Of a stretch of DNA of 26,217 nt, positions 1 through 8,141 are shown in pieces. Positions within the stretch are counted from its first letter, which is position 1, and each line of letters opens with the position of its first letter. The DNA is from Ignavibacteria bacterium (GTDB lineage Bacteria > Bacteroidota > Ignavibacteria > Tepidaquicellales > Tepidaquicellaceae): assembly GCA_016709315.1 (NCBI GenBank), contig JADJMZ010000002.1:1-26217 (forward strand), given 5' to 3'. Below the pieces are notes generated by a model. It was given only the letters and a program-made list of their open reading frames with translations, did not search any database and had not been told where the DNA came from. A program made the position numbers and the translations under genes.

Positions 1-117
1 ATTATTTATAATATGCGGCACGTGCAGCATCATGCAGGACAACTGAATTTACTGCTTCGTCAAAACGGAAATGAACCACCGGACTGGGTTTCGCAGACTA
101 AAGCGGAAATGGAGTAA
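1..117 (+). CDS. DinB-superfamily protein, C-terminal fragment
   Basis: Frame 1 is open from the window edge to a TAA at 115-117 and encodes 38 residues. They include MRHVQHHAGQLNLLLRQ followed by PPDWVSQT. An H-x2-HH-x2-QL stretch followed by a leucine-rich helix and a PxWV motif resembles the last helix of DinB/DUF1569-type four-helix-bundle proteins, where the histidine belongs to a metal site. Members of that superfamily include bacillithiol or mycothiol S-transferases and uncharacterised damage-inducible proteins. The N-terminus lies outside the window, so length and exact family cannot be judged. No co-transcribed neighbour is visible; a gene-free stretch follows. Confidence 0.6.
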   Translation: MIYNMRHVQHHAGQLNLLLRQNGNEPPDWVSQTKAEME

Positions 118-271
118 ATAGTGATTACACTTTACAAACAACCTTCAAGGATAATGGCTTGAGTTAAGCAAATTAGCTTTGCCCGAGTTTATGATAAAGA
201 TCGAACTTGAAGTTCATAAGAGTAAGAAATAATTTGACATCTTTTGGGGATTTTGAGATAAAAATCTTTGC

Positions 272-300
272 CACTAATTTCACTGATTTTCACGAATTAG
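272..300. repeat. Three-unit imperfect repeat, CAC-headed
   Basis: Three consecutive units of 9-10 bases all start with CAC and end in an AT-rich tail: CACTAATTT, CACTGATTTT and CACGAATTAG. Intergenic phrases of this style are common in AT-rich Bacteroidota-like genomes, but I cannot confirm copies elsewhere from this window. Confidence 0.5.
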
Positions 301-308
301 AAACTTAA

Positions 309-325
309 GGAAATAACTTATTTCC
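309..325. repeat. Perfect palindrome, 8-bp arms
   Basis: GGAAATAA, a single C, then TTATTTCC. An outer AAACT (301-305) and AGTTT (326-330) can extend the stem with a three-base bulge. It lies 67 bases upstream of the VOC gene start and could be an operator or a weak hairpin. There is no T-run typical of a terminator. Confidence 0.45.
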
Positions 326-391
326 AGTTTAAACAAAATGTAAGAATTGTTTTGGACAGAACTGTATGACCTTAAACCAAACGACTGAATT

Positions 392-789
392 ATGAACGGA
401 ATTATTCACCACATAGAAATATATGTTTCGGATTTAAAGGAACTATTTTATTCTGGGAGTGGCTGCTTACGAAGAAGTTTACTTATGAAATATTTCAAAA
501 ATGGGACAGCGGATCAGTTTTAAACTCGGAGAAACGTACATCGTATTTGTTCAGACTGAAAAAATACTTAGTAATCCATACAACAGAAAAAAACACCGGA
601 TTAAATCATCTTGCATTTCACTGCAGCTCCAAAGAATTTGTTGATACTCTGACAAAAGAACTAAAAGAAAAAAGCATACACATACTTTATTCTGACAGAC
701 ATCCTTATGCAGGTGGAGAAAAATATTATGCAGTATTTTTTGAAGATCCGGACAGGATCAAAGTTGAGGTAGTAGCGGATGAAGAATAA
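392..789 (+). CDS. VOC (glyoxalase/bleomycin-resistance) family protein, frame-broken
   Basis: Starts at ATG 392 with MNGIIHHIEIYVSDL, the typical first beta-strand of a vicinal-oxygen-chelate domain with a metal-ligand-like histidine. It ends with GLNHLAFHCSS, DRHPYAGGEKYYAVFFEDPDRIKVEVVA, the second half of the fold with the usual FEDPDRIKVE ending. The product must be read in three frames. A base is missing near 439-440 (restoring FWEWLLTKKFTYEIFQKWDSG), another near 513 (restoring ISFKLGETYIVFVQTEK), and one A too many lies in the A-run 587-593. The corrected length of about 133 residues is normal for a one-domain VOC protein. Substrate is unknown. All breaks look like sequencing indels, since the flanking protein is well preserved. 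Confidence 0.7.
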
Positions 790-842
790 AATGAAAAAGA
801 TATTCTATTTTTCAAATATAAAAAACGCTGTTTCCTTATCGG

Positions 843-885
843 AATGAATTAGTTTTTTATTAAATACATTCATCCCTAATTCATT
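843..885. terminator. AT-rich hairpin after the VOC gene, possible weak terminator
   Basis: AATGAATTAG (843-852) and CTAATTCATT (876-885) are perfect 10-base inverted arms around a 23-base loop, followed by TATATTTTTT. The stem is AT-rich, so it would be a weak terminator. A related copy, AATTCATTCC (944-953), is complementary to GGAATGAATT (841-850), so alternative pairings exist. Confidence 0.35.
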
Positions 886-1032
886 TATATTTTTTATAAA
901 TGAAAAATGATGATTTTGCTTCATTCATAATTATTTATAAGTAAATTCATTCCATCTCTTTTTTCCATAAATATAATTTAGTATACATAAAAAAAATTTG
1001 AGAGAAACTACAGTGATCTATAAAATATATTC

Positions 1033-1046
1033 GGACAATTTTGTCC
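1033..1046. promoter_or_regulatory. Palindromic operator candidate upstream of the Rrf2/RIC genes
   Basis: GGACAA, TT, TTGTCC is a perfect 6-bp inverted repeat with a 2-base centre in an otherwise AT-only leader. It lies 51 bases upstream of the Rrf2-type regulator and 24 bases upstream of a TATCTTTG box, close to where a -33 element would be. A site so placed would suit autoregulation by the Rrf2 protein or binding by another redox/NO regulator. The binding protein is not shown by sequence alone. Confidence 0.5.
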
Positions 1047-1069
1047 TTTATTAATTTAAATTTATTAAC

Positions 1070-1077
1070 TATCTTTG
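1070..1077 (+). promoter_or_regulatory. TAnnTTTG-type -7 box candidate
   Basis: TATCTTTG matches the TAnnTTTG consensus described for Bacteroidota primary-sigma promoters and lies 20 bases before the ATG at 1097. A TTTG (1040-1043) overlaps the palindrome above, at 26 bases spacing, a little longer than the usual range. This is a single-motif match and so uncertain. Confidence 0.35.
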
Positions 1078-1096
1078 ATGCATAAATTACAAAAGT

Positions 1097-1742
1097 ATGT
1101 TTTCAAAAGCGTGCGAATACGGTATCAGAGCATCGGTTTTTATTACAATTAAATCCAGGCAAGGGGTCAGAGTAAGTCTGAATGAAATTGCCCTCGGAAC
1201 AGATTCACCGGTTTCATTTACAGCTAAAATATTGCAGATACTTGTTAAAAGTAAGATAATTGATTCTCTAAAGGTCCGACAGGTGGCTTTGAAATTAAAA
1301 TTCCAAAGCCGGAGAGATCAAACTCAATCAGGTTGTATATGCTATTGACGGAGACTCAATATATAAGAGTTGCGGACTGGGATTTAAAAACTGCAATGAA
1401 ATCAAACCATGTCCCCTTCATTATAAATTTAAAACCATAAGAGAAGATTTAAGACTAATGCTTGAAGAAACATCTTTGCTTGATTTATCAAATGATATAA
1501 ATAACGGACTTACGGGGAATAAAGGATCGCAAATGCCATCCCATTTCAGCACAAAGGAAGCAATAATTATTGTTTTAAAAGGTGAAGCACTGCTGAAATT
1601 TCAAGATAAGGAAATAAACTTAATACCGGATGATTCAGCGATAATTCCGGCTTCAGAATCACATAGCTTATTTATAAAAGAAAACTTTGAGGCAAATGTG
1701 ATCATGGCAATTGATTCAGAAATAAAATTTAATAACAATTAA
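1097..1742 (+). CDS. Rrf2-family Fe-S regulator apparently fused to a cupin domain, two frame breaks
   Basis: The N-terminus, MFSKACEYGIRASVFI, is the winged-helix start of Rrf2 regulators (IscR/NsrR/RsrR relatives). After restoring one base at the A-run 1270-1272 and one near 1315, the text continues GPTGGFEIKIPKPERIKLNQVVYAIDGDSIYKSCGLGFKNCNEIKPCPLHYKF, the classic Rrf2 GPxGGF wing and cluster loop. The ligands would be about C93, C100, C106 and H109, spaced C-X6-C-X5-C-X2-H, very like IscR (C92, C98, C104, H107). With no further stop the frame runs on from about residue 140 into a cupin-like module: one His (SHF), Glu (KEA), VLKGEALLKF, then IIPASESHSL. The corrected protein is about 215 aa; an ordinary Rrf2 protein is about 140-165. 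Only part of the cupin metal motif (H, E, H) is present. A fusion, or an artefactual deletion joining two genes, are both possible. It lies 13 bases before ric and probably regulates it. Confidence 0.75.
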
Positions 1743-1755
1743 AATAAAAATAAAA

Positions 1756-2478
1756 ATGGAAACCACAAAATCACCCAGTATAGGTTCATTCGTAGCCAAT
1801 GACTATCGTACCGCAGCCGTATTTCAAAAATACGGAATAGACTTTTGCTGTAAGGGATGCAAATCAATTGAAGAGGTTTGCGAAAACAAGAAAATAAATG
1901 CAGGTCAGCTTCTGACTGAATTAGCCGAAGTTACCGGTCAGCCGGACAATCAGTTAACAGATTTTCAATCTTGGCCACTCGATCTTCTTGCAGATTATAT
2001 TGAAAAAAAACATCACAGATATATTGAAGAGACTACTCCTTCTTTAAAGCAGTTTCTTGATAAGCTGTGTAAGGTTCACGGCAGTAATCATCCCGAACTG
2101 TTTGAAATCACAAAAGAATTTAACGTTTCGGCAGAGGAACTGGCTGCACACATGAAAAAAGAAGAGGTGGTATTATTTCCTTATATACGGCAAATGATAA
2201 ACTCCGGAAACAATAAAGAACAATTTTCAAAACAGGGGTTTGGAACAGTGCGGAATCCTATTCAAATGATGATGCAGGAACATGATGCAGAAGGACAAAG
2301 ATTCAGAAAAATTTCTGAACTAAGCAATAACTACAATCCGCCGGATGACGGGTGCACCACATACAGAGTCGCCTTTTCGATGTTAAAAGAGTTTGAAACT
2401 GATTTACATCTGCATATACATTTAGAAAACAATATTTTATTTCCGGGATCTATTGAAATGGAAAAAGAATTTATCTGA
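1756..2478 (+). CDS. ric: Iron-sulfur cluster repair di-iron protein (RIC/ScdA/YtfE)
   Basis: Intact, 240 aa. Residues 1-65 form the ScdA N-terminal (DUF542) domain with SIGSFVANDYRTAAVFQKYGIDFCC and conserved cysteines C31, C32, C35 and C42. Residues 80-235 form a hemerythrin-like di-iron bundle with H86/H87, H108/H112, H132 plus E136/E137, H176, and a last HLHIHLENNILFP segment (H218, H220, H222, E224). Family members repair Fe-S clusters damaged by nitric oxide or peroxide, acting in the cytosol; E. coli YtfE is about 220 aa. It directly follows the Rrf2-type regulator and precedes a second hemerythrin-like gene, supporting an NO/oxidative-stress unit. It is one of the few genes in the left part without a frame break. 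Confidence 0.93.
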   Translation: METTKSPSIGSFVANDYRTAAVFQKYGIDFCCKGCKSIEEVCENKKINAGQLLTELAEVTGQPDNQLTDFQSWPLDLLADYIEKKHHRYIEETTPSLKQFLDKLCKVHGSNHPELFEITKEFNVSAEELAAHMKKEEVVLFPYIRQMINSGNNKEQFSKQGFGTVRNPIQMMMQEHDAEGQRFRKISELSNNYNPPDDGCTTYRVAFSMLKEFETDLHLHIHLENNILFPGSIEMEKEFI

Positions 2479-2553
2479 GATAAATTTAAATAATAATGTG
2501 AAAAATTTTTAAGATTCTGATCAAAATGAAATATTGAACAATTAAAAATATTT

Positions 2554-3031
2554 ATGAATACAGATAAGCCAATTCAAAGATCCGAGTATTTAAAACCCCT
2601 GAGCAGAGAGCATCATCAGGGTTATTGCTTTGCTGGAAAATCAAAACAGGTTTTTCAAAAGGGTAGCACTAAAGAGAATCAAATCATATTCTGACTGGTT
2701 TTATAAAACGCATTTGATTCCTCATTTTGAGACAGAGGAGAAATATGTCTTCCCGGTCTTAGGAAATGATAATAAATTAATCAAACAGGCGATTGAAGAA
2801 CACAGGCAACTTTCAAAATTGTTTGAAGATAAATCCGATACCGAAGCTTCATTAAAGCAAATTCAGACAGAGCTGGAAAAACACATACGTTTTGAAGAAA
2901 GAACTTTATTTGATCAGATTCAGAATACCGCAACTCAGGAACAATTAACTGAGTTTAAGCTGATTCACACAGAAGAAAAATTTATAGACAATTGCAGTGA
3001 TGAATTTTGGAAATGTGATTATACAGATTAA
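2554..3031 (+). CDS. Hemerythrin-like HHE-domain protein, two frame breaks
   Basis: Begins at ATG 2554 with MNTDKPIQRSEYLKPLSREHHQG. Restoring one G in the GGG at 2619-2621 and one in the GGG at 2661-2663 gives LLLCWKIKTGFSKGVALKRIKSYSDWFYKTHLIPHFETEEKYVFPVL, then IEEHRQLSKL and LEKHIRFEERTLF. These provide the H...HxxxE...H...HxxxE pattern of di-iron hemerythrin/HHE proteins. The corrected protein is about 159 aa, one domain, with no ScdA N-terminal cysteine domain. Such proteins bind O2, NO or act as iron sensors; the role here is inferred from the adjacent ric gene 75 bases upstream. The last 20 residues contain two cysteines (DNCSDEFWKC) not part of the usual motif. Confidence 0.8.
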
Positions 3032-3352
3032 ATCAATGACTTTTTTCGGTTTTGAGTTTAATCTGTGATTTATTAATGACTCTTACAAACTGTATTACTT
3101 AGTTAGCCGGGAATTCATGAGACTTTGTTATTAGTGAAATATGGTATTGTAATTTTAATTAACTATGAAAAGAAAGATCTGTTTTCAGTGAATTTATAAC
3201 ATATTTGTGAAATTGTTTAAATAAAATAATAGTTTGTCAGTAAAAAAAAATTCATAATTGAAAACAACTTCCCCGCACAAATTTAGTAACTTACTCTTTC
3301 CCTAAGAATCCGTATTTTTAAAAGAATAAACTTAAATTAGTAAAAATCATTT
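3032..3352. other. Gene-free interval before aceE
   Basis: No reading frame on either strand looks real, and no strong hairpin or repeat was seen. It presumably holds the aceE promoter; I could not assign promoter boxes with confidence. Confidence 0.5.
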
Positions 3353-6024
3353 ATGAGCAATACCGAAGATGTAAAAAAGATAAGAGAGACTGAAAACAAA
3401 GAATGGATTGAATCTCTTGACTATATTTATCAAAGTCAGGGTTCTGAAAGAGTTACGGAAATGCTGAGAAAACTTCAGATCAGAGCTCAGGAACTCGGCA
3501 TTAATATTCCCTTTACAGCAAATACTCCTTATATAAATACAATTCCTCTGATAAAGCAGCCGGTTTATCCAGGCAGCCGTGAGATAGAAAGAAGGATCAA
3601 GAGCATTCTCAGATGGAATGCAATGGCTATGGTAGTTCGTGCTAACAGGGAACTCAGCGGCATCGGTGGTCATATTTCCACTTACGCTTCGGCTGCTACA
3701 CTTCTTGAAGTGGCTTTCAATCATTTTTTTCGCGGAAAGGATGATCCCAGCGGCGGTGATATAATTTATTTTCAGGGACATGCAGCGCCGGGAATTTATG
3801 CAAGAGCAATGCTTGAAGGAAGGATCACGGAAGATGACCTTAAGAATTTCCGCAGAGAACTCTCTTCCAATAAAAGAGGTCTTTCATCTTATCCGCATCC
3901 GTGGCTTATGCCGAGATTCTGGGAATTTCCTACCGTGTCAATGGGACTTGGTCCGATAATGGCAATTTATCAGGCGCGATTCAACAGGTATCTCGAAGAC
4001 AGAAATATTATGAAAACCTCTGATCAGAAAAATATGGGCTTTTCTCGGTGACGGTGAAACAGACGAACCGGAAACTCTCGGCGCTATAACTCTTGCTTCA
4101 AGAGAAAACTTGATAATCTGATTTTTGTAATCAATTGTAATCTTCAGCGGCTTGACGGTCCTGTCAGAGGTAACGGAAAAATTATTCAGGAACTCGAGGC
4201 GATATTTAAAGGCGCAGGCTGGAATGTGATAAAAGTGATCTGGGGTAGCGACTGGGATCCGCTGCTTGAAAAAGATAAAGACGGATTGTTAAAAGACAGA
4301 ATGGATGAAATTGTTGACGGACAGTTCCAGAAATATACAGTTTCAAGCGGGGATTATATCAGAAAAGATTTCTTCGGAACAGATCCGCGTCTGCTTGAGA
4401 TAGTAAGTAAATATACGGATCACCAGCTTCAGAAACTCAATCGCGGAGGACACGATCCTGCAAAAGTTTATGCAGCTTATAAAAATGCGGTTGATAATGT
4501 CGGTTCACCTACTGTTATCCTTGCTCATACGATCAAAGGATACGGGCTTGGTGAAGCGGGTGAAGGAAAAAATATTACTCACTCTCAGAAAAATTAAATG
4601 AACAGGAGTTAAGAGAATTCAGAAGCCGTTTCGGCATTCCGATTTCTGATGAGGATATAGCCGAAACACCTTTTACAGACCTTCTCCTGAAAGCGAGGAA
4701 ATAAAGTATTTGACCGAGCGAAGAAAGTCCTCGGCGGTTTCATTCCGAAAAGAGATGTGAAATCCGCTCCGCTGAAATTCAATTCGGATGAACTGTTTAA
4801 AGAATTTTATGAAGGAAACGGCGACAGGGAAGTTGCTACTACTATGGCTTTTGTTCATCTGCTTTCTAAATTACTGAAAGACAAGGAGATCGGCAAATAC
4901 ATTGTTCCTATTGTTCCTGATGAAGCCAGAACTTTCGGGATGGAATCATTATTCAGACAAGTAGGAATTTATTCTCACGTCGGACAGATCTATGAACCTG
5001 TGGACAAAGGCAGTCTGCTTTATTACAAGGAAGAAGAAAGCGGTCAGATATTAGAAGAAGGGATTACTGAAGCGGGATCCATGTCTTCATTCATAGCTGC
5101 CGGAACTTCCTATGCGACACACGGAATTAACATGATTCCGTTTTTTATTTTTTATTCAATGTTCGGGTTTCAGAGGATAGGTGATTTAATCTGGGCAGCA
5201 GCAGATTCCAGAACAAGGGGTTTTCTGATCGGAGGAACAGCCGGACGAACAACTTTAAGCGGCGAAGGTCTTCAGCATCAGGACGGCAACAGTCATATTC
5301 TCGCTTTGCCGGTACCGAATCTGAAATGCTATGATCCTGCATTTGCATACGAACTCGCAGTCATTATCAAAGACGGAATGCACAGGATGTATGAAAATCA
5401 GGAAGATATTTTTATTATCTGACAGTAATGAATGAATTTTATCTTATGCCTCCGATGCCTGAAGGTTCGGAAGAAGGCATACTTAAAGGCATTTACAGAT
5501 ATTCAAAATCCAAAATGAAATCAACCAAACTTAAAGCACATCTTTTCGGCAGCGGAACGATACTTAACGAAGTTATCAAAGCTCAGAAAATTCTTGAAGA
5601 AAAATATAAAGTATCTGCAGATGTCTGGAGTGTTACAAGTTACAAAGAACTTTACATGGATGCCACTGACACTGAAAGGCAAAACATGCTGAATCCTGAA
5701 AAGGAACAAACGAAGCCATACATTACAAAAGTTTTGGAAAATGAAACAGGTGTTTTCATCGCTGCATCTGATTATATTAAAGCTTTGCCGGCTATAATAA
5801 AGAAATGGATTCCGGGTGAATTCAGTATCCTCGGAACGGACGGTTTCGGCAGAAGCGACGGTAGGCAAGAGCTGAGAGACTTCTTTGAAGTGGATCACAG
5901 ATATATAACTATCGCAGCGCTTAATTCTCTCGCAAAGGAAAAAAAAATAGATCCCAGTGAAGTGAATAAAGCAATTAAAGAATTCGGACTGGATCAGAAT
6001 AAACCAAATCCGGTAAAAGTTTAA
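3353..6024 (+). CDS. aceE: Pyruvate dehydrogenase E1, homodimeric AceE type, six frame breaks
   Basis: Decarboxylates pyruvate with thiamine diphosphate and acetylates the lipoyl group of E2. The corrected length, about 890 codons, matches E. coli AceE (887 aa). Recognisable blocks in order: SGIGGHISTYASAATLLEVAFNHFF, YFQGHAAPGIYARA, the ThDP/Mg motif GDGETDEPETLGAITLASRE with INCNLQRLDGPVRGNGKIIQELE, NRGGHDPAKVYAA, ILAHTIKGYGLG, PDEARTFGMESLFRQVGIY, FYSMFGFQRIGDLIWAA, GGTAGRTTLSGEGLQHQDG, MPPMPEGSEEGI and LGTDGFGRSD. Frame breaks: an extra A in 4027-4031, then missing bases in A- or T-runs near 4105, 4591, 4672, 4726 and 5410. After correction the frame is continuous, so a functional gene is likely. 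Stop TAA is 12 bases before aceF. This is the single-chain E1 class, not the alpha/beta heterotetramer. Confidence 0.92.
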
Positions 6025-6036
6025 ATAAAATATTTT

Positions 6037-7356
6037 ATGATAAAAGAAGTAAAACTTCCTGAAGTTTCGGACAATGTCGAAACAGGAGATGTAGTAAAAA
6101 TCCTTGTTTCAATTGGCGATAAAATAAAAATAGATCAGCCGGTAATAGAGCTTGAGACTGATAAAGCTATGTTTGAAGTTCCCTCAACTGAAGAAGGAAC
6201 AGTGAAAGAAATCAATGTAAAGGAAGGGCAAAGCATTCAGATTGGCAGCGTTATTTTAAAGCTTGAAACTAACGGAGCTGAAAATGTTAAAGACAATAAA
6301 GCTGATGCTAAAGCTGAAGTTAAGAAACAGGATGAACCTATCAAGGAAAAGAAAGATGAAGATGTATTAAATAAAATTGAAGATAAAAATATTACTTATA
6401 CAGAAAAAGAAGCTGCAATAACTATAGTCAGATCAGAAGATACTGTTCCTTATAATGTGAAACGCGAATCTGCACCTGCTACTCCCTCTGTGAGAAGACT
6501 CGCAAGAGAGCTCGGAGTGGACATTGACAGAGTTTCAGGATCAGGACAGGGAGGAAGGATCATGGAGGAAGATGTTAAGAACTTTGTCAAAATTAAATTG
6601 ACCTCTACTGATGCGGGAAATCCCGTTTCACAAAAGCAATTACCTGATTTTAAAAAATGGGGAGATGTGGAAATTCAGTCAATGAACAAGGTCAGAGTCA
6701 TTACAGCTGAAGCGATGACATATGCCTGGTCAACAATTCCAATGGTTACTCAGTCAGATAAAGCCGACATAACCGAACTTGAAGAATTCAGAAAAAAATA
6801 TTCCAAATCAGTAGAAGAAAAAGGCGGACATCTGACTCTTACTTCAATGCTTGTAAAAGTATGCTCTGCAGCTTTGAATAAATTTCCTCAGTTCAACTCC
6901 AGCATTGACCTGAACAAAAAAGAAATTATCTTTAAAAAATATTTTAACATCGGAATTGCAGTTGATACTGACAGAGGATTGTTAGTTCCTGTTATAAAAA
7001 ATACGGATAAAAAAAGTATCACGGAGATCTCAGTGGAGCTTAACGAACTCGCGGAAAAAGCCCGCACAAAAAAGATAACTCCTGATGAAATGGACGGCGG
7101 TAATTTTACTATCTCAAACCTCGGAGGAATTGGCGGAACACATTTCAATCCGATTGTTTATTCTCCTCAGGTTGCTATACTTGGAGTTTCAAGAGGAAGC
7201 AAGGAAGCTGTATATATTGACGGAATTTTCGAGCCACGACTTATGCTGCCAGTTTCATTAACTTATGATCACAGAATAATTGACGGAGCTGATGCGGCGA
7301 GATTTCTCAGATGGATAGCTGAAGCATTGGAAAATCCGATGATGATGAATTTGTGA
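6037..7356 (+). CDS. aceF: Dihydrolipoamide acetyltransferase, E2 of pyruvate dehydrogenase
   Basis: Transfers the acetyl group from E1-acetylated lipoamide to CoA. Intact, 439 aa. Residues 1-78 are one lipoyl domain with the lipoylation site ETDKAMFEVP (K43). A charged, Lys/Glu-rich flexible linker runs to about 145. The peripheral-subunit-binding domain at 149-184 has ATPSVRRLARELGVDIDRVSGSGQGGRIMEEDV. The catalytic domain covers about 200-439, ending in the active-site motif YDHRIIDG (H412, D416). E. coli AceF carries three lipoyl domains; this one has one. It follows aceE by 12 bases and is presumably co-transcribed. A 2-oxoglutarate or branched-chain E2 is less likely because of the adjacent aceE. 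Confidence 0.93.
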   Translation: MIKEVKLPEVSDNVETGDVVKILVSIGDKIKIDQPVIELETDKAMFEVPSTEEGTVKEINVKEGQSIQIGSVILKLETNGAENVKDNKADAKAEVKKQDEPIKEKKDEDVLNKIEDKNITYTEKEAAITIVRSEDTVPYNVKRESAPATPSVRRLARELGVDIDRVSGSGQGGRIMEEDVKNFVKIKLTSTDAGNPVSQKQLPDFKKWGDVEIQSMNKVRVITAEAMTYAWSTIPMVTQSDKADITELEEFRKKYSKSVEEKGGHLTLTSMLVKVCSAALNKFPQFNSSIDLNKKEIIFKKYFNIGIAVDTDRGLLVPVIKNTDKKSITEISVELNELAEKARTKKITPDEMDGGNFTISNLGGIGGTHFNPIVYSPQVAILGVSRGSKEAVYIDGIFEPRLMLPVSLTYDHRIIDGADAARFLRWIAEALENPMMMNL

Positions 7357-7397
7357 TTGGAAAGTTTATGCTTTCAACACAGTTTATTCTTTCAACT

Positions 7398-7642
7398 CAG
7401 AGGCACAGGGACACAGAGAATGTAACAATTTTAGATTTTAGATTTTAGATTTTAGATTTTAGATTTTAGATTTTAGATTTTAGATTTTAGATTTAATTAA
7501 AATCAATTTATTATTCTATTAAAACACCTAAATAATTGCAGAACATTAAAATTAATCAGTAAACAATTTAAACACTTTTCAAAAATATCAACAGAGATAT
7601 TGTTATCTTAGATTAAAAAATTTCTGTGTCTCCGTGACTCTG
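7398..7642. repeat. Inverted pair of CAGAGGCACAG-type phrases
   Basis: The copy at 7398-7417 reads CAGAGGCACAGGGACACAGA. The reverse complement of 7623-7642 reads CAGAGTCACGGAGACACAGA, matching at 17 of 20 positions. The first copy also shows an internal 8-base periodicity (CAGxGxCA). Very similar phrases are scattered between genes in many bacterial genomes; function is unknown. Confidence 0.65.
7428..7494. repeat. Heptamer tandem array, 9 copies of ATTTTAG
   Basis: Nine perfect ATTTTAG units occupy 7428-7490, followed by a partial ATTT (7491-7494). Perfect identity suggests recent slippage. Copy number could be misjudged in error-prone reads, although the neighbouring genes are clean. Confidence 0.95.
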
Positions 7643-7660
7643 TGTTTAACTTTATCCCTT

Positions 7661-8080
7661 TTAATCTGAAAAATCTTTATCCGTCAATTTTCTCATAACT
7701 TTTTTTACTGAAGTTTTCTTTTTTGTTTCAATTCTTTTTACTTTTGAAGAAACAGAAGGTTTGGTCTTCTTTCTTACTTTTTCTTTTTTCAATGCGTTTT
7801 CAATCAATTCATAAAATCTTTTCTGTGCTTTCAGCTTATTCATTAGTTGAGAACGCTCGGTCTGAGCAATGATCTGCAGTATTCCGTTTTTATCAATTCT
7901 GTTCTGAAGTTTCAATAATATTCTTTTTTTTTCATCATCATTAAGAATAAGAGAATTTTCAACATCAAAATTAAGTTCGATCTTAGTTTCTACTTTATTA
8001 ACATTCTGCCCGCCTTTCCCGCCGCTTCTGGATGTTTTAAATTCAAATTCACTTTCGAAATTTCTGTCTTCTGCTTTCAT
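7661..8080 (-). CDS. arfB: Peptidyl-tRNA hydrolase ArfB (YaeJ-type ribosome rescue)
   Basis: Intact, 139 aa. It has the release-factor catalytic motif in SRSGGKGGQNVNKVETKIEL (GGQ at 23-25; E. coli ArfB has it at 25-27) and a long Lys/Arg-rich C-terminal tail (about 98-135: KKEKVRKKTKPSVSSKVKRIETKKKTSVKKVMRK). The GGQ loop hydrolyses peptidyl-tRNA, and the basic tail enters the empty mRNA channel of ribosomes stalled without a stop codon. Length and tail fit ArfB rather than RF1/RF2, which are more than twice as long and carry codon-recognition domains. It lies convergent to aceF and 59 bases downstream of lpdA on the same strand; no functional link to pyruvate dehydrogenase is implied. Confidence 0.9.
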   Translation of the reverse strand: MKAEDRNFESEFEFKTSRSGGKGGQNVNKVETKIELNFDVENSLILNDDEKKRILLKLQNRIDKNGILQIIAQTERSQLMNKLKAQKRFYELIENALKKEKVRKKTKPSVSSKVKRIETKKKTSVKKVMRKLTDKDFSD

Positions 8081-8113
8081 AATTTTACTTTCTACATACT
8101 TTAAGAATCAATT

Positions 8114-8141
8114 CGTAACTTGAAACTCGTAACTTGAAACT
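8114..8141. repeat. Two copies of a 14-mer built from heptamers, arfB/lpdA gap
   Basis: CGTAACTTGAAACT occurs twice in perfect tandem (8114-8127, 8128-8141). Each 14-mer splits into CGTAACT and TGAAACT, giving a 7-base period with AACT at each unit end. The last two bases overlap the lpdA stop codon (TAG on -, 8140-8142). Confidence 0.9.

Larger units (their letters stand above)
118..391. other. Gene-free interval with small repeats
   Basis: No convincing reading frame was seen on either strand. The interval contains a three-unit imperfect repeat (272-300) and a short perfect palindrome (309-325), listed separately. Some of it may be decayed or error-damaged sequence, because the neighbouring gene is itself frame-broken. 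Confidence 0.5.
7357..7660. other. Convergent aceF/arfB gap filled with repeats
   Basis: No gene seen. The gap holds a pair of inverted, diverged copies of a CAGAGGCAC-type phrase (7398-7417 and 7623-7642) enclosing a nine-copy heptamer tandem array (7428-7494) and AT-rich filler. The inverted pair might act as a hairpin between convergent genes, but its arms are 205 bases apart. Confidence 0.6.

Noticed and set aside
3347..3781. Minus-strand 144-codon open frame opposite the start of aceE
   Set aside because: It lies exactly opposite a strongly conserved aceE region and has no recognisable features; a shadow frame.
3353..6024. aceE as a genuine pseudogene
   Set aside because: Six isolated single-base changes, all in or beside homopolymers, in an otherwise fully conserved 890-codon protein followed by intact aceF. 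Decay would also show substitutions and larger losses.
7428..7490. Heptamer array considered as a CRISPR array or replication origin iterons
   Set aside because: Units are only 7 bases with no spacers, no cas genes are nearby, and there is no dnaA, rep gene or DnaA-box cluster.
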